DNA of 64,000 bases from Candidatus Effluviviaceae Genus I sp. (GTDB lineage: Bacteria > Joyebacterota > Joyebacteria > Joyebacterales > Joyebacteraceae): positions 96,001 to 160,000 of the forward strand of contig VGIX01000001.1 of the NCBI GenBank assembly GCA_016867725.1. Reading direction: 5' to 3'. Position numbers and translations under genes: made by a program. The notes beneath the pieces were generated by a model. It had not been told where the DNA came from, did no database searches, and saw only the letters and a list, made by a program, of their open reading frames with translations. Of the stretch, positions 12,667 through 21,736 are shown piece after piece. Within the stretch, counting starts at the first letter, position 1. Each line of letters opens with the position of its first letter.

Positions 12667-14259
12667 CTACCGGCTCTGCGTCGCCGCCGCCGCCCGCGCT
12701 TCGGCCACACGCAGGAGCCCGGGGAGGTCGCCCGCCTCGCGGATCATCTCCGCCGCGGCCGCGATCTGGTTGTCCTCCTGAACGGCGGCGAGGTACGCGC
12801 TGTTCGGTCCCTCGAGCCTCCGCAGGAGCTCCCGCCTGATCCCGTACTCGATGCGCCCGCGGTGCCGCTCGAGCTCCCCGACATCGAAGGCGAAGCCGTC
12901 GCGCCCGAGGAACGCGACGAAGTCGGCCCACACCGCGCCGTCGACGGCCCCGGTCGCGCGGCGATGCGCCGGAGCGTACTCGACCGCGAACTCGAAGAAC
13001 TCGCCGCGGCGCTCAAGATCGACGACGATCTCGGGAACGTCGTCCACCTCGACCACCACGTCCGGCGTGATGCCTCCGCCGCCGTAGACCGTCCGACCGG
13101 CGTTCGTCCTGTAGATCGGCTTCGGACGCTCGTCCGCGCCCGCGCCGGCGTCCGCCCGATCGCCCGCAGGGTCGCCGTTCCAGCGCTCGGGCTTCTCGAT
13201 GAGCCGGCCGCTCGCGGTGTACCACTTGGCCGTGGTGATCTTCATCGCGCAGTCCTTCGTGAGCGGCCGCAGGCGCATGAGGGTCTGGACCGATCCCTTG
13301 CCGAAGGTCTCGGTGCCGACGACGATCCCGCGGTCCCAGTCCTGCACCGCGCCCGCGAGGATCTCCGACCCGCTCGCGCTGCCGCCGTTCGTCAGCACGA
13401 CGATCGGGAAGTCGTCCGGATAGCGCGACGGCGTGCGGGCCTTGAACCGCTGGTTCTGGTCCTCGAGCCTCCCCTTCGTGCTCACGACGAGCTCCCCGGT
13501 GTCGAGGAAGACGTCCGAGAGATCGACGGCCTGGGTCAGGAGCCCCCCGGGGTTGCTGCGGACATCGACGATGAGTCCCTTCATGCCCCTGGACTCCAGC
13601 TCGGCGAGCCGCTTCGTGAGCTCTTCCGTCGTCGTCCTCGCGAACCGCGAGATCCTCACGTAGCCCACGCCGCCGTCGAGGACGAACGCGTAGGGAACGC
13701 TGTCGACCTTGATGATGTCGCGCGTCACGGTGTACTCGAGCAGATCGTCGATGCCCTGGCGCTGGATCGTGATGCCGACCTTCGTCCCGGGCGCTCCGCG
13801 CAGCTCCTTGATGGCGTCGTCCACCGTGATCCCCCGCGTGGGGCGGCCCTCGATCGCGACGATCCTGTCCCCCGACTGGATCCCGAGATCGTACGCGGGC
13901 GTGCCCTCGATCGGGCTCACGACGGTCAGGACGCCGTCCCTCACGGTGATCTGGATGCCGAGCCCTCCGAACTCCCCTTCGGTCGTGACCTGGAAGTCCC
14001 CGAAGGCCTCCTCGTCGAGGAACATGGAGTACGGATCGAGCGACGCGAGCATGCCGCGGATCGCGCCGTACATGAGCTCCTTGGCATCGACCTCCTCAAC
14101 GTAGGCGCCCTCGACCTTCGCGAGGGCGTCGTTGAAGAGATCGAGGTACGTGTAGATGTCGTTGGCGGCCCCGACACGCTCGACCGCCCATCCCCCCAAC
14201 ACCATCCCGACCACAAGCGCCGTGATGATGGGGCCCCATCGCCTGAGACGCGCTGTCAT
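12667..14259 (-). CDS. ctpA: S41-family C-terminal processing peptidase (CtpA-like)
   Basis: This 530-residue protein has an N-terminal membrane anchor or signal (PIITALVVGMVLGGWAV), a PDZ domain at about residues 100-180 (GIQITVRDGVLTVVSPIEG) and a serine/lysine catalytic domain with GGSASGSEI (nucleophile Ser) and GKGSVQTL (Lys). It should cleave periplasmic proteins near their C-termini. A C-terminal extension after about residue 400 is beyond the minimal CtpA core. The ATG at 14257-14259 has GAGGG upstream; an earlier ATG would overlap tmk by about 60 bp. It lies 13 bp after tmk. Confidence 0.95.
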   Translation of the reverse strand: MTARLRRWGPIITALVVGMVLGGWAVERVGAANDIYTYLDLFNDALAKVEGAYVEEVDAKELMYGAIRGMLASLDPYSMFLDEEAFGDFQVTTEGEFGGLGIQITVRDGVLTVVSPIEGTPAYDLGIQSGDRIVAIEGRPTRGITVDDAIKELRGAPGTKVGITIQRQGIDDLLEYTVTRDIIKVDSVPYAFVLDGGVGYVRISRFARTTTEELTKRLAELESRGMKGLIVDVRSNPGGLLTQAVDLSDVFLDTGELVVSTKGRLEDQNQRFKARTPSRYPDDFPIVVLTNGGSASGSEILAGAVQDWDRGIVVGTETFGKGSVQTLMRLRPLTKDCAMKITTAKWYTASGRLIEKPERWNGDPAGDRADAGAGADERPKPIYRTNAGRTVYGGGGITPDVVVEVDDVPEIVVDLERRGEFFEFAVEYAPAHRRATGAVDGAVWADFVAFLGRDGFAFDVGELERHRGRIEYGIRRELLRRLEGPNSAYLAAVQEDNQIAAAAEMIREAGDLPGLLRVAEARAAAATQSR

Positions 14260-14272
14260 GTCGCTGCCCTCG

Positions 14273-14929
14273 TCAAAGCCCGCGGCGTTCCAGAAGCTCG
14301 TCGATGCGCTGCGCCACCAGACGGGCGATCGCATCCGGGTCTTGCCCCGCGTCGATGACCACGAAGCGCGCGGGTTCGCGCTTCGCGGCCTCGAGATAGG
14401 CCGCCCTCACCCTCCGATGGAAGTCCAGCGCCTCGCTCTCGATCCTGTCCCGACCCTGCCGTCCGCCCCCCGTCGAGAACCTGGCCAGTCCCGACGCAGG
14501 GTCGAGGTCGAGCAGAAACGTGACGTCCGGTTGGACGCCCCCGGTCGCCATTCTGTTGAGCGGGTCGACGGTCTCCCAGCCGAGGCCTCTGCCGCCTCCC
14601 TGGTAGGCCACGCTCGCGTCCGCATACCGGTCCGAGATGACGACGGCGCCCCGCTCAAGGCCCGGCCGCACGACCTGGCTCACGTGCTCCGCCCTGGACG
14701 CAAGATAGAGGAGGAGCTCGGTGAGCGGGAGCATCCCGGCCTGGGCGTGGTCGAGGAGGATGCGGCGGAGCTCTTCTCCGAGCGGCGAGCCGCCCGGCTC
14801 GCGGCTCACGACGACGGGCGTCCCGCGACGCCTGAGATGCGCCTCGAGCGCTCGCGCCTGGGTTGACTTGCCGGAACCCTCGACGCCCTCGAACGTCACG
14901 AAGAGCCCGGCGCGACCGAGCTTCGGCAT
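14273..14929 (-). CDS. tmk: Thymidylate kinase
   Basis: This 218-residue protein phosphorylates dTMP to dTDP. It has the P-loop GVEGSGKST, the SREPGG motif, the substrate-side SDRYADASVAYQG and a lid region rich in arginines (GGGRQGRDRIES). The ATG at 14927-14929 has GGAG upstream; the frame is open further upstream but without family similarity. The gene is 13 bp ahead of the S41 protease and 86 bp behind ino1. Confidence 0.96.
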   Translation of the reverse strand: MPKLGRAGLFVTFEGVEGSGKSTQARALEAHLRRRGTPVVVSREPGGSPLGEELRRILLDHAQAGMLPLTELLLYLASRAEHVSQVVRPGLERGAVVISDRYADASVAYQGGGRGLGWETVDPLNRMATGGVQPDVTFLLDLDPASGLARFSTGGGRQGRDRIESEALDFHRRVRAAYLEAAKREPARFVVIDAGQDPDAIARLVAQRIDELLERRGL

Positions 14930-15015
14930 GCGGACTCCGTGGGGGGTGCTCGCCGCATCGGTGAGGGAGCGGGACGCCACCCGCCGACGCGGGACCGTTG
15001 CCCCCGTCCGTGTCC

Positions 15016-16167
15016 CTAGGGCTTCGCCGCCGCGGCGCCGGCAGGCTTCGTGCCCTGCCCCGCCTTCGCGGACCCGGCCGGGGCGGCGTCCTTCGCGTGC
15101 CGCACGATGAACTCCTCGGTGGCGCGGCGCGCCTCGTCGTCGGTGTACTGGACCGGCGGGGACTTGAAGAAGTAGGACGACGGCGCCTCGACGGCGCCGG
15201 AGAGGCCGTTGTCCAGCGCGAGCTTCATGCAACGGACGGCGTCGATCATGACGCCGGCCGAGTTCGGCGAGTCCCACACCTCGAGCTTGAGCTCGACGTT
15301 CAGAGGAACGTCCCCGAAGGTCCGCCCCTCCATCCTCACGTACGCCCACTTCCTGTCGGTGAGCCAGGCGACGTAGTCCGACGGCCCGATGTGCACGTTG
15401 TCGTGGCCGATGTCGTAGTCGAGCTGCGACGTGACGGCGTTCGTCTTCGAGATCTTCTTGGACTCGAGGCGCGAGCGCTCGAGCATGTTCAGGAAGTCGG
15501 TGTTGCCGCCGACGTTGAGCTGGCTCGTGCGCTCGAGCCGGACGCCGCGGTCGCGGAAGAGCCGCGTGAGTACGCGGTGCACGATGGTCGCGCCGACCTG
15601 CGACTTGACGTCATCGCCCATGACCGGCAGGCCCTTCCGCTCGAAGCGCTGCTGCCAGTAGCGCTCGCGCGCGATGAACACCGGGATCCCGTTGACGAAC
15701 CCGCAGCCCGCCTCGAGGATCTGCTCGACGTACCACTTCGTCGCCTCCTCGCTCCCCACGGGGAGGAAGTTGACGACGACGTCGGTCTTCGTGTCCTTGA
15801 GGAGCCCGACGATGTCCTCGGTCGGCCCGGGGGCCTTCTCGATGATCTCGGAGAGGTACTTCCCGAGGCCGTCGTGCGTCATGCCCCTCGCCACGCGGAC
15901 CCCCTGGTGCGGCACGTCGCTGAACTTGAGCGTGTTGTTCGGCTTCGTGAAGACCGCCTGCGACAGGTCCTTGCCCACCTTGTTCCTGTCGATGTCGATC
16001 GCCGCCGAGAACTCGATGTCGCCCACGTGGTAGCCGCCGAGGACCGTGTGCATGAGCCCCGGGATGAACTGGTCGGGCTGAGCGTTCCGGTAGTACTCGA
16101 CACCCTGGACGAGCGACGAGGCGCAGTTGCCGACCCCGATGATGCACACCCTGACCTTCTTGCCCAT
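15016..16167 (-). CDS. ino1: Myo-inositol-1-phosphate synthase
   Basis: The 383-residue enzyme converts glucose-6-phosphate to inositol-1-phosphate with NAD. It has the Rossmann start [49 protein letters not shown] and [10 protein letters not shown], typical of the actinobacterial/archaeal form. The alanine-rich tail after residue 355 resembles a flexible extension. ATG at 16165-16167 with GGGGGTG upstream is preferred to GTG at 16174-16176. The CDP-alcohol phosphatidyltransferase lies 32 bp upstream in the same operon, so inositol-1-phosphate is probably used for an inositol phospholipid. Confidence 0.95.
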   Translation of the reverse strand: MGKKVRVCIIGVGNCASSLVQGVEYYRNAQPDQFIPGLMHTVLGGYHVGDIEFSAAIDIDRNKVGKDLSQAVFTKPNNTLKFSDVPHQGVRVARGMTHDGLGKYLSEIIEKAPGPTEDIVGLLKDTKTDVVVNFLPVGSEEATKWYVEQILEAGCGFVNGIPVFIARERYWQQRFERKGLPVMGDDVKSQVGATIVHRVLTRLFRDRGVRLERTSQLNVGGNTDFLNMLERSRLESKKISKTNAVTSQLDYDIGHDNVHIGPSDYVAWLTDRKWAYVRMEGRTFGDVPLNVELKLEVWDSPNSAGVMIDAVRCMKLALDNGLSGAVEAPSSYFFKSPPVQYTDDEARRATEEFIVRHAKDAAPAGSAKAGQGTKPAGAAAAKP

Positions 16168-16199
16168 GACGAACACCCCCAGAGGCGCTCCGGTGAGCG

Positions 16200-16799
16200 C
16201 TAGGACCCGAGCTTACGAAGGACGTGACCGAGCCGATGGATGGCCGTCGCGTGCGACAGCACCGCGAGCAGCCACGCGGCCCAGCGGAAGCGCGCGGGGC
16301 CGAGGAACGCGCCGACGATCAACAAGACCATGCGCTCGGGGCGTTCGGCGATCCCGACGTCGCACGTCGCGCCCACGGCCTCCGCCCTCGCCTTCGCGTA
16401 GCTCACCAGAATGGAGCCGGAGACCGCGAGGAAGAGAGCCACGGCGGCGGACGCGTCCGGACCCGCGGGCCGCAGGAGGTAGTAGAGGAAGGCCCCGGCC
16501 AGCGCGACGACCTCCGAGTACCGGTCGAGCGTCGAGTCCAGGAACGCCCCCGACGCCGAGGCCCGTCCGCCTGCCCGCGCCGTCGCCCCGTCCACCATGT
16601 CGCAGACGCCCGCGAGGACGAGGAACCCGCCCGCGGTCCCGAACCGGCCGGCCCAGAAGGCCCACCCGGCCCCCGCCGACAGCGCGAGCCCGGCAACGGT
16701 GATGGCGTCCGGGGGTATCTTGAGCCTGACCGCGAGCGACGCGACGGGGTCAAGGACCTTCCGGATCCGGCTCTTCAGCCCGCCAGCGCCCATGCGCAC
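16200..16799 (-). CDS. CDP-alcohol phosphatidyltransferase (putative phosphatidylinositol-phosphate synthase)
   Basis: This 199-residue integral membrane enzyme holds the full family motif D-x2-DG-x2-AR-x8-G-x3-D-x3-D at Asp67, Asp70-Gly71, Ala74-Arg75, Gly84, Asp88 and Asp92. The catalytic aspartates and metal site are therefore intact. Several hydrophobic helices follow. The family transfers a phosphatidyl group from CDP-diacylglycerol to an alcohol. Because ino1 is the next gene, inositol-1-phosphate is the likely acceptor, as in mycobacterial PIP synthase; glycerol-3-phosphate is the alternative. It is the first gene behind the promoter at 16856-16884. Confidence 0.85.
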   Translation of the reverse strand: MRMGAGGLKSRIRKVLDPVASLAVRLKIPPDAITVAGLALSAGAGWAFWAGRFGTAGGFLVLAGVCDMVDGATARAGGRASASGAFLDSTLDRYSEVVALAGAFLYYLLRPAGPDASAAVALFLAVSGSILVSYAKARAEAVGATCDVGIAERPERMVLLIVGAFLGPARFRWAAWLLAVLSHATAIHRLGHVLRKLGS

Positions 16800-16855
16800 G
16801 CGCCCCGCACGCGATCGCCCTCACCTCTCCCCGGTATCCGACCGTCGGACCGCGC

Positions 16856-16884
16856 AGTCTAGCATCGCGGAAGAGAGGTGTCAA
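16856..16884 (-). promoter_or_regulatory. Sigma70-like promoter for the inositol-lipid operon
   Basis: The minus-strand -35 TTGACA (16884-16879) and -10 TAGACT (16861-16856) have a 17-bp spacer. The -35 box overlaps the last codons of rsmI. Transcription would start near 16849, about 50 bp before the phosphatidyltransferase ATG. Confidence 0.65.
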
Positions 16885-17615
16885 CCTCCGAGGTCTGGAG
16901 CGTCGGCCTGGGCGCCGCCCCGCGCGCCCTCGCCGCCGCCGACGACGACCACGATCTCGCCCCGCCAGGCGGCGTCGGCCGCGACCCCGGCGAGCTCGCC
17001 CAGCGAGCCGCGGACGACCTCTTCGTGGACCTTCGTGAGCTCGCGCGCGACGGCGGCCGGGCGGTCGCCGAGGACATCGCGCATGGCGGCGAGCGTCGCC
17101 GCGATCCTGTGAGGCGCCTCGTAGAAGACGAGCGTGCACGGAAGCGCGGCGACCTCCGCGAGCTTCCTCGCCCGCGCGCCGGGCTTCCTCGGGAGGAACC
17201 CGCCGAAGTAGAAGGGCATGGGCGGGAGCCCGGCCACCGAGAGCGCGGCCGCCAGCGCGGTCGCGCCGGGCACGGGCACGACGTCGAACCCCTCGCGGGC
17301 GCAGAGGCTCACGACGCGGTAGCCCGGATCGGCGAAAAGCGGGGTCCCCGCGTCGGTGACGAGTGCCACGTCGTCCCCGCGCTCCAGGCGCGCGAGCACG
17401 GCCGCGGCCGCGCGTTCCTCGTTGTGCTCGTGGTACGAGAGAACCGGCGTCCTGATGCCGTAGTGGGAGAGCAGCTTCCTGGTGTGGCGGGTGTCCTCGG
17501 TGGCGACCGCGGCGACGGCCTTGAGGACCTCGATGCCGCGGAGCGTCATGTCGCCGAGGTTGCCGATGGGTGTGGCGACGACGTGGAGACGGCCTCGCCG
17601 CGCGTTCGCCGTCAC
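16881..17615 (-). CDS. rsmI: 16S rRNA (cytidine-2'-O-)-methyltransferase RsmI
   Basis: This 244-residue SAM-dependent methyltransferase modifies C1402 of 16S rRNA. Motifs are VATPIGNLGDMTLR at the N-terminus, ATEDTRHTRKLLSHYGI, ALVTDAGTPLFADPGY and PGATALAAALSVAGLP, then FYEAPHR. The start is GTG at 17613-17615, preceded by a perfect AGGAGG five bases upstream (17621-17626). An in-frame GTG nine codons earlier overlaps the recJ stop but has no better ribosome site. The pair recJ-rsmI is probably cotranscribed. Confidence 0.96.
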   Translation of the reverse strand: MTANARRGRLHVVATPIGNLGDMTLRGIEVLKAVAAVATEDTRHTRKLLSHYGIRTPVLSYHEHNEERAAAAVLARLERGDDVALVTDAGTPLFADPGYRVVSLCAREGFDVVPVPGATALAAALSVAGLPPMPFYFGGFLPRKPGARARKLAEVAALPCTLVFYEAPHRIAATLAAMRDVLGDRPAAVARELTKVHEEVVRGSLGELAGVAADAAWRGEIVVVVGGGEGARGGAQADAPDLGG

Positions 17616-17638
17616 GAGGTCCTCCTGGCGGCGCCCCG

Positions 17639-19312
17639 TCACCGGCGGCCGCCGGGCACCGTGTCCACGATGCTCGCCAGCGCCACGCCGTCCGACGCGC
17701 GCAGCCGGTAGACGACGCCCGCGGGTTCGGACGACGGGCGGAAGGGCGTCGAGAGGTGGACGCCTCGGGCGGCGGCGTCCCTCAGATCATCGCGCGCCAC
17801 GCTCGGCGAGAGGAACGTCGCCGGCGGGTTCCCAAGCCCGAAGGGCCTCAGGCGATCGACCTCGGACGCGATGGCCGGCGCGGCCTCGCCGAGGGGCAGG
17901 ACCGCGTCGAGCCTCCGGGGCTCCGGCATCGGCGGGTTCGCGCGCGCATACTCGAGCATCCGCTCGCGGAACGCGTCCGCCTTCGACGCCTCGATCGTGA
18001 AGCCGGCCGCCCTCGGATGGCCGCCGTACCCCGTGAAGAGCTCGTTCATCGCGTGGAACGCGGCGACGAGGTTGAAGCCCTGCGGTCCGCGCGCCTCGGC
18101 GGCCAGGAGGCCGTTGCGCGGCGCCATGACGACCGCGGGGCGGTCGCTCTCGTCGGCGATGCGCGACGCCACGTACCCCATGACGTCGAGCGCCACGGGG
18201 AGCGCGACGACGATGACCGGTGCGTCGGGGTCCGGGGCCGCGTCCAGCAGGGGCCGCACGCTCGCCATCGCCGCGGCGGCCGAGTCCTTCCAGCGCGCCC
18301 GCTCGCCGACCAGCGCCCGGGCGCCTTCGCGGGCGGCCTCGGGGTCGGTCGAGAGCAGCACGCCGAGCGCCTCGTTGCCGCCGCGCCCGTCGGACACGCG
18401 TCCGAAGATCGGCCCGAGGGACTCCCGCACGTCGTCGGGGTCCGGCTCGCGCCCCCACAGCCTCGCCTCCTCGAGCAGCGCTCGGAGGCCCGGCCTCTCG
18501 GTGGCGGGCATCGCCCTGAGCCCTGCCGCCACGATGGACCGGTTGTCGCCGGTCATCGGCACCTTGTCCGCGATGGAGCCGACCGCCGCGAGCGCGAGCG
18601 CCTCCTCCCTCCAGCGCGGCCCGTACCAGATCCGCCCGCCGGGAGCGGGCGCGAACCTCCCCCGCAGGGCGTCGAGCAGAAGGTCTGCGACCCGCAGCGA
18701 GACCCCCGTCCCCGCGAGATAGCGGTACGGGTAGGATGACGACGCCAGCTTCGGGTTGACGATGGCATGCGCTGCGGGAAGCTCGGGGGGGATCTCGTGA
18801 TGGTCGGTGACGATCGTGTCGATGCCGAGGCCGTTGCCGTGCGCGATCGCCTCGCGGTCGCTCACGCAGCTGTCGACCGTGACCACGAGCCGCACGCCGG
18901 CGCCCGCGTGGTAGTCGAACTCGCGAGCGGAGAGACCGTGCCCCTCCGTCCGCCGGTCGGGGATGTAGGAGCCTGCCCGGATGCCGATCTGCTCGAGGGC
19001 CTCGACGAGAATGACCGTGGCCGTCACGCCGTCGGCGTCGTCGTGCCCGTGGACGACCACGCGCTCTCCCGACGACGCGGCGGCCGCGACGCGCTCGACG
19101 ACCTGGTCCGCCGCCGGCAGGAGCCGCGCGTCGGGCAGCGGGGCCTCCGCAGGGTTCAGGAACCGCGCGGCGTCGTCGCCCGACGCCACCTGCCTCGACG
19201 CCAGCACCTGCGCCATGAGCGACGAGACACCGGCGGCCCTCCGGATGTCATCCGTCAGTGCCGCCGGCGCTTCGTCGAACTGCCACCGGTACTTCCTGCC
19301 CGTCAGGGTCAT
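17639..19312 (-). CDS. recJ: Single-stranded-DNA-specific exonuclease RecJ
   Basis: This 557-residue DHH-family nuclease has motif I as HGHDDADGVTA, a VDS motif, TDHHEIP for the DHH box, and the DHHA1-type GGHPRAAGFTIE. The protein is close to the usual RecJ length and has the OB-like tail. It degrades single-stranded DNA 5' to 3' in recombination and mismatch repair. The gene ends about 24 bp before the preferred rsmI start and follows the slipin gene by 53 bp. Confidence 0.95.
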   Translation of the reverse strand: MTLTGRKYRWQFDEAPAALTDDIRRAAGVSSLMAQVLASRQVASGDDAARFLNPAEAPLPDARLLPAADQVVERVAAAASSGERVVVHGHDDADGVTATVILVEALEQIGIRAGSYIPDRRTEGHGLSAREFDYHAGAGVRLVVTVDSCVSDREAIAHGNGLGIDTIVTDHHEIPPELPAAHAIVNPKLASSSYPYRYLAGTGVSLRVADLLLDALRGRFAPAPGGRIWYGPRWREEALALAAVGSIADKVPMTGDNRSIVAAGLRAMPATERPGLRALLEEARLWGREPDPDDVRESLGPIFGRVSDGRGGNEALGVLLSTDPEAAREGARALVGERARWKDSAAAAMASVRPLLDAAPDPDAPVIVVALPVALDVMGYVASRIADESDRPAVVMAPRNGLLAAEARGPQGFNLVAAFHAMNELFTGYGGHPRAAGFTIEASKADAFRERMLEYARANPPMPEPRRLDAVLPLGEAAPAIASEVDRLRPFGLGNPPATFLSPSVARDDLRDAAARGVHLSTPFRPSSEPAGVVYRLRASDGVALASIVDTVPGGRR

Positions 19313-19342
19313 GCGTCACCGATGAGGGTCCCGCGGTCGCGA

Positions 19343-19365
19343 GGGCGCCGCGCGGCCCGGCGCCC
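19343..19365 (-). terminator. Hairpin directly after the slipin stop codon
   Basis: GGGCGCC and GGCGCCC pair perfectly (seven pairs, nine-base loop) immediately downstream of the stop at 19366. There is no T-run, so it is a weak terminator candidate or a 3'-end structure. Confidence 0.35.
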
Positions 19366-20121
19366 CTACTGCGACGGCTTCCGCTTCGCGTCGAGGAAGT
19401 ACCCGATGATGTCCACGGGGATCGGGAAGATGATCGTCGAGTTCTTCTCCGCGGAGATCTCGGAGAGCGTCTGGAGATACCGCAGCTGGAGAGAGGTCGG
19501 CTCGCCCGAGAGCACCTTCGCCGCGGACTGGAGGGTCTGCGAGGCCTGGAGCTCGCCCTCCGCGTGGATGACCTTGGCACGCCGCTCGCGCTCGGCCTCG
19601 GCCTGCCGCGCGATCGCCCGCTGCATGCCCTCGGGAAGGTCCACGTGCTTCACCTCGACCGCGGAGACCTTGATGCCCCACGCGTCCGTCGCGCGATCGA
19701 GGATGGACTGCAGCTCCTGGTTGATCTTCTCGCGCTCGGCAAGAAGCTCGTCCAGCTCGGCCGCGCCGATGACGCTCCGCAGCGTGGTCTGGGAGAGCTG
19801 CGAGGTCGCGTAGCCGTAGTCCTCGACCTCGATGATCGCGCGCTCGGCGTCGAAGACGCGGTAGTAGACGACGGCGTTCACCTTGACCGAGACGTTGTCC
19901 TTCGTGATCACGTCCTGCGCCGGAACGTCCAGGGCGACGGTCCGAAGCCCGACCTTCACGATGCGGTCGATGAACGGGACGATGAGGACGAAGCCGGGCC
20001 CCTTCACGCCCGCGAGTCGCCCGAGCCTGAATAGCACGGCGCGCTCGTACTCCCTGAGGACGTTGATCGCCCTCGTGACGAGAACGAGGAACACCAGCAC
20101 GACGATGATGGCTGACGTCAT
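19366..20121 (-). CDS. Slipin / SPFH (band 7) membrane protein
   Basis: This 251-residue protein has one N-terminal membrane segment ([20 protein letters not shown]). An SPFH domain follows, with [26 protein letters not shown] and [20 protein letters not shown], and then a charged coiled-coil region with [16 protein letters not shown]. These are hallmarks of slipin (stomatin-like) scaffolds, which oligomerise in the membrane. The AGGAGG before the ATG is strong. The NfeD-like gene is 10 bp upstream, the conserved partner of slipins in bacteria and archaea. The exact role is unknown. Confidence 0.95.
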   Translation of the reverse strand: MTSAIIVVLVFLVLVTRAINVLREYERAVLFRLGRLAGVKGPGFVLIVPFIDRIVKVGLRTVALDVPAQDVITKDNVSVKVNAVVYYRVFDAERAIIEVEDYGYATSQLSQTTLRSVIGAAELDELLAEREKINQELQSILDRATDAWGIKVSAVEVKHVDLPEGMQRAIARQAEAERERRAKVIHAEGELQASQTLQSAAKVLSGEPTSLQLRYLQTLSEISAEKNSTIIFPIPVDIIGYFLDAKRKPSQ

Positions 20122-20131
20122 CGCACACCTC

Positions 20132-20470
20132 CTACTCCGCGCGTTCGACTCTGAGCCTCAGGCCCTGGACGGCAACCACTCGGACCGCGCTCCCGGCCGG
20201 GAGCGGTTCGTCGGCCACCGCGTTCCAGTACTCGCTTCGCACGAACACCTTCCCGGAGGGGGCGAGCGGCGTCGCCGCCTCCCCGACCTTGCCGATCATG
20301 CCGGCCGGCCCCGTGCGCACGCGCTTCGCCTGCGCGAGAAGTCCCACGGGAACGGCGAAGACGAAGAAGACGACGAGGAGCGCGATGGCCGGCATGAGCG
20401 CGGACTCGTCAAGCCCCAGGAGCCTCATGAGCGCTCCCAGAAGATCAACTACCCCCGTGAACTCGCCCAT
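20132..20470 (-). CDS. NfeD-like short protein
   Basis: This 112-residue protein has a membrane segment ([21 protein letters not shown]) followed by a small OB-fold domain ([21 protein letters not shown]... [14 protein letters not shown]), the pattern of short NfeD1b proteins. It lacks the long ClpP-like protease part of the larger NfeD form. Its gene is 10 bp upstream of the slipin gene. Short NfeD proteins are thought to work with slipins in membrane organisation. Confidence 0.9.
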   Translation of the reverse strand: MGEFTGVVDLLGALMRLLGLDESALMPAIALLVVFFVFAVPVGLLAQAKRVRTGPAGMIGKVGEAATPLAPSGKVFVRSEYWNAVADEPLPAGSAVRVVAVQGLRLRVERAE

Positions 20471-20509
20471 CCGAACACCCTCCTGCCGGCGGCCCGCGTC
20501 GCCCGCACG

Positions 20510-21733
20510 CTAGACGAGATCCGCCCGTGTGAAGGTCCTGACCCCGAGCCGTGTCCGGCCTTCGATGACCTTCCCGGTCCGCACGAGGTCCGCGAGGACG
20601 CGGTCCAGCTCCGCCGGCGCGGGCTGCGCCCCGCGAAGGAGCAGCGTGTAGGGCGTCTCCACTCCGATGTCGGACGCGATGTCCGCTGCGGGGTCGTCCG
20701 GGGGCGCCGCATCGAGCGCCGGCGCCGTCCTCAGGTATCGCTCGAACGCCCGCCCGTCGCGTTGGATGTTGGCCAGCGCCCTCGTGAACCGGTGCGGGTC
20801 CCGCCCCTCCGACTCGAACACCGCACGCTGGAAGTCGGCCTGCGTCTGCCGCTTCGCGATCATCTTGCGGATCAGCGCGAGGTCGTCGGGCGACGCCCCG
20901 ATGCGCGTCATGCCATCCTGCGCGAGGTCCAGCATGTCTGTCAACACCGATTGGGCCGGCACGTCCTCGCCGTCCACGCGGAACACGGCCGCGAGCCCGT
21001 GCTTCGCGGCGCGCCAGCGGTTCAGCATGAGCTCCGCGTAGGCCTCGTCGCCGGGAGGCCGGCCGTCGCCGTGCTCGGCCGCGTGATGCATGATGCCCGC
21101 GGTGAGCGCGACGAGCTCGCACATGAGCCGCGCCGAGGTCGCGCCGTCGCACGCGCGAAGCTCGACGGTGGACCCGGAGGGCAGCTTGATGCAGACGTCG
21201 GTGCCCCACCCCGGCTGCGTGGCGCCCGGAGAGGCCAGCATCGGCGGCAACGAGCAGAACTCCGCGAACGAAGCGACCCGGTAGCTCTTGTAGCGGCCCC
21301 ATCGGTTCCTGTACACGGGGCTGTTCGCCGCCAGGGCCACGAGGGGCGCCACGTACGCCGCCGCGCCGTTCTGCACGCGGACGGCCGCGTCCCAGTCGCG
21401 CACGGTCCCCACGTGGATGTGCGCCCCGATCGGTTCGCGCTCGATCGGACGCGTGCCCGACCTCAGGAGCGACCACCCCCTCGCCGAGAGCGCCTTCCGG
21501 AGGCGCTCGTCGAACCGCTCGGTGCGTTCAACGAGCTCCCGGAAATCCGAGAGCGGCCCCAGCCGGCTCTCGATGAGCTCGAGGTCGGTTCCGGGGGCCG
21601 CCCACGGGATGCGGACCCGAAGCTCGTCGGCCAGCCGGTCGGCCTCCTTCTCGTCGATGTTCTCTCCCGTGTCCTTGAGAACGGCCATCTCCCAGTCGTA
21701 CCCGACGGAGAGCGGCTCCAGTGCGCATCGCAT
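20510..21733 (-). CDS. Carboxylate-amine ligase (GCS2/YbdK-like glutamate-cysteine ligase family)
   Basis: This 407-residue protein has the GCS2-family opening LEPLSVGYDWEMAVL, the ligand-binding GAHIHVGTVRDWD, and a late CIKLPSGSTVELRACDG block. Its family joins an amino acid to a carboxylate with ATP; in YbdK-type members the true substrate is often unknown. No glutathione synthetase is nearby. It starts three bases after the end of the DUF1926-like gene, so the two are almost certainly cotranscribed. Confidence 0.85.
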   Translation of the reverse strand: MRCALEPLSVGYDWEMAVLKDTGENIDEKEADRLADELRVRIPWAAPGTDLELIESRLGPLSDFRELVERTERFDERLRKALSARGWSLLRSGTRPIEREPIGAHIHVGTVRDWDAAVRVQNGAAAYVAPLVALAANSPVYRNRWGRYKSYRVASFAEFCSLPPMLASPGATQPGWGTDVCIKLPSGSTVELRACDGATSARLMCELVALTAGIMHHAAEHGDGRPPGDEAYAELMLNRWRAAKHGLAAVFRVDGEDVPAQSVLTDMLDLAQDGMTRIGASPDDLALIRKMIAKRQTQADFQRAVFESEGRDPHRFTRALANIQRDGRAFERYLRTAPALDAAPPDDPAADIASDIGVETPYTLLLRGAQPAPAELDRVLADLVRTGKVIEGRTRLGVRTFTRADLV

Positions 21734-21736
21734 CGT

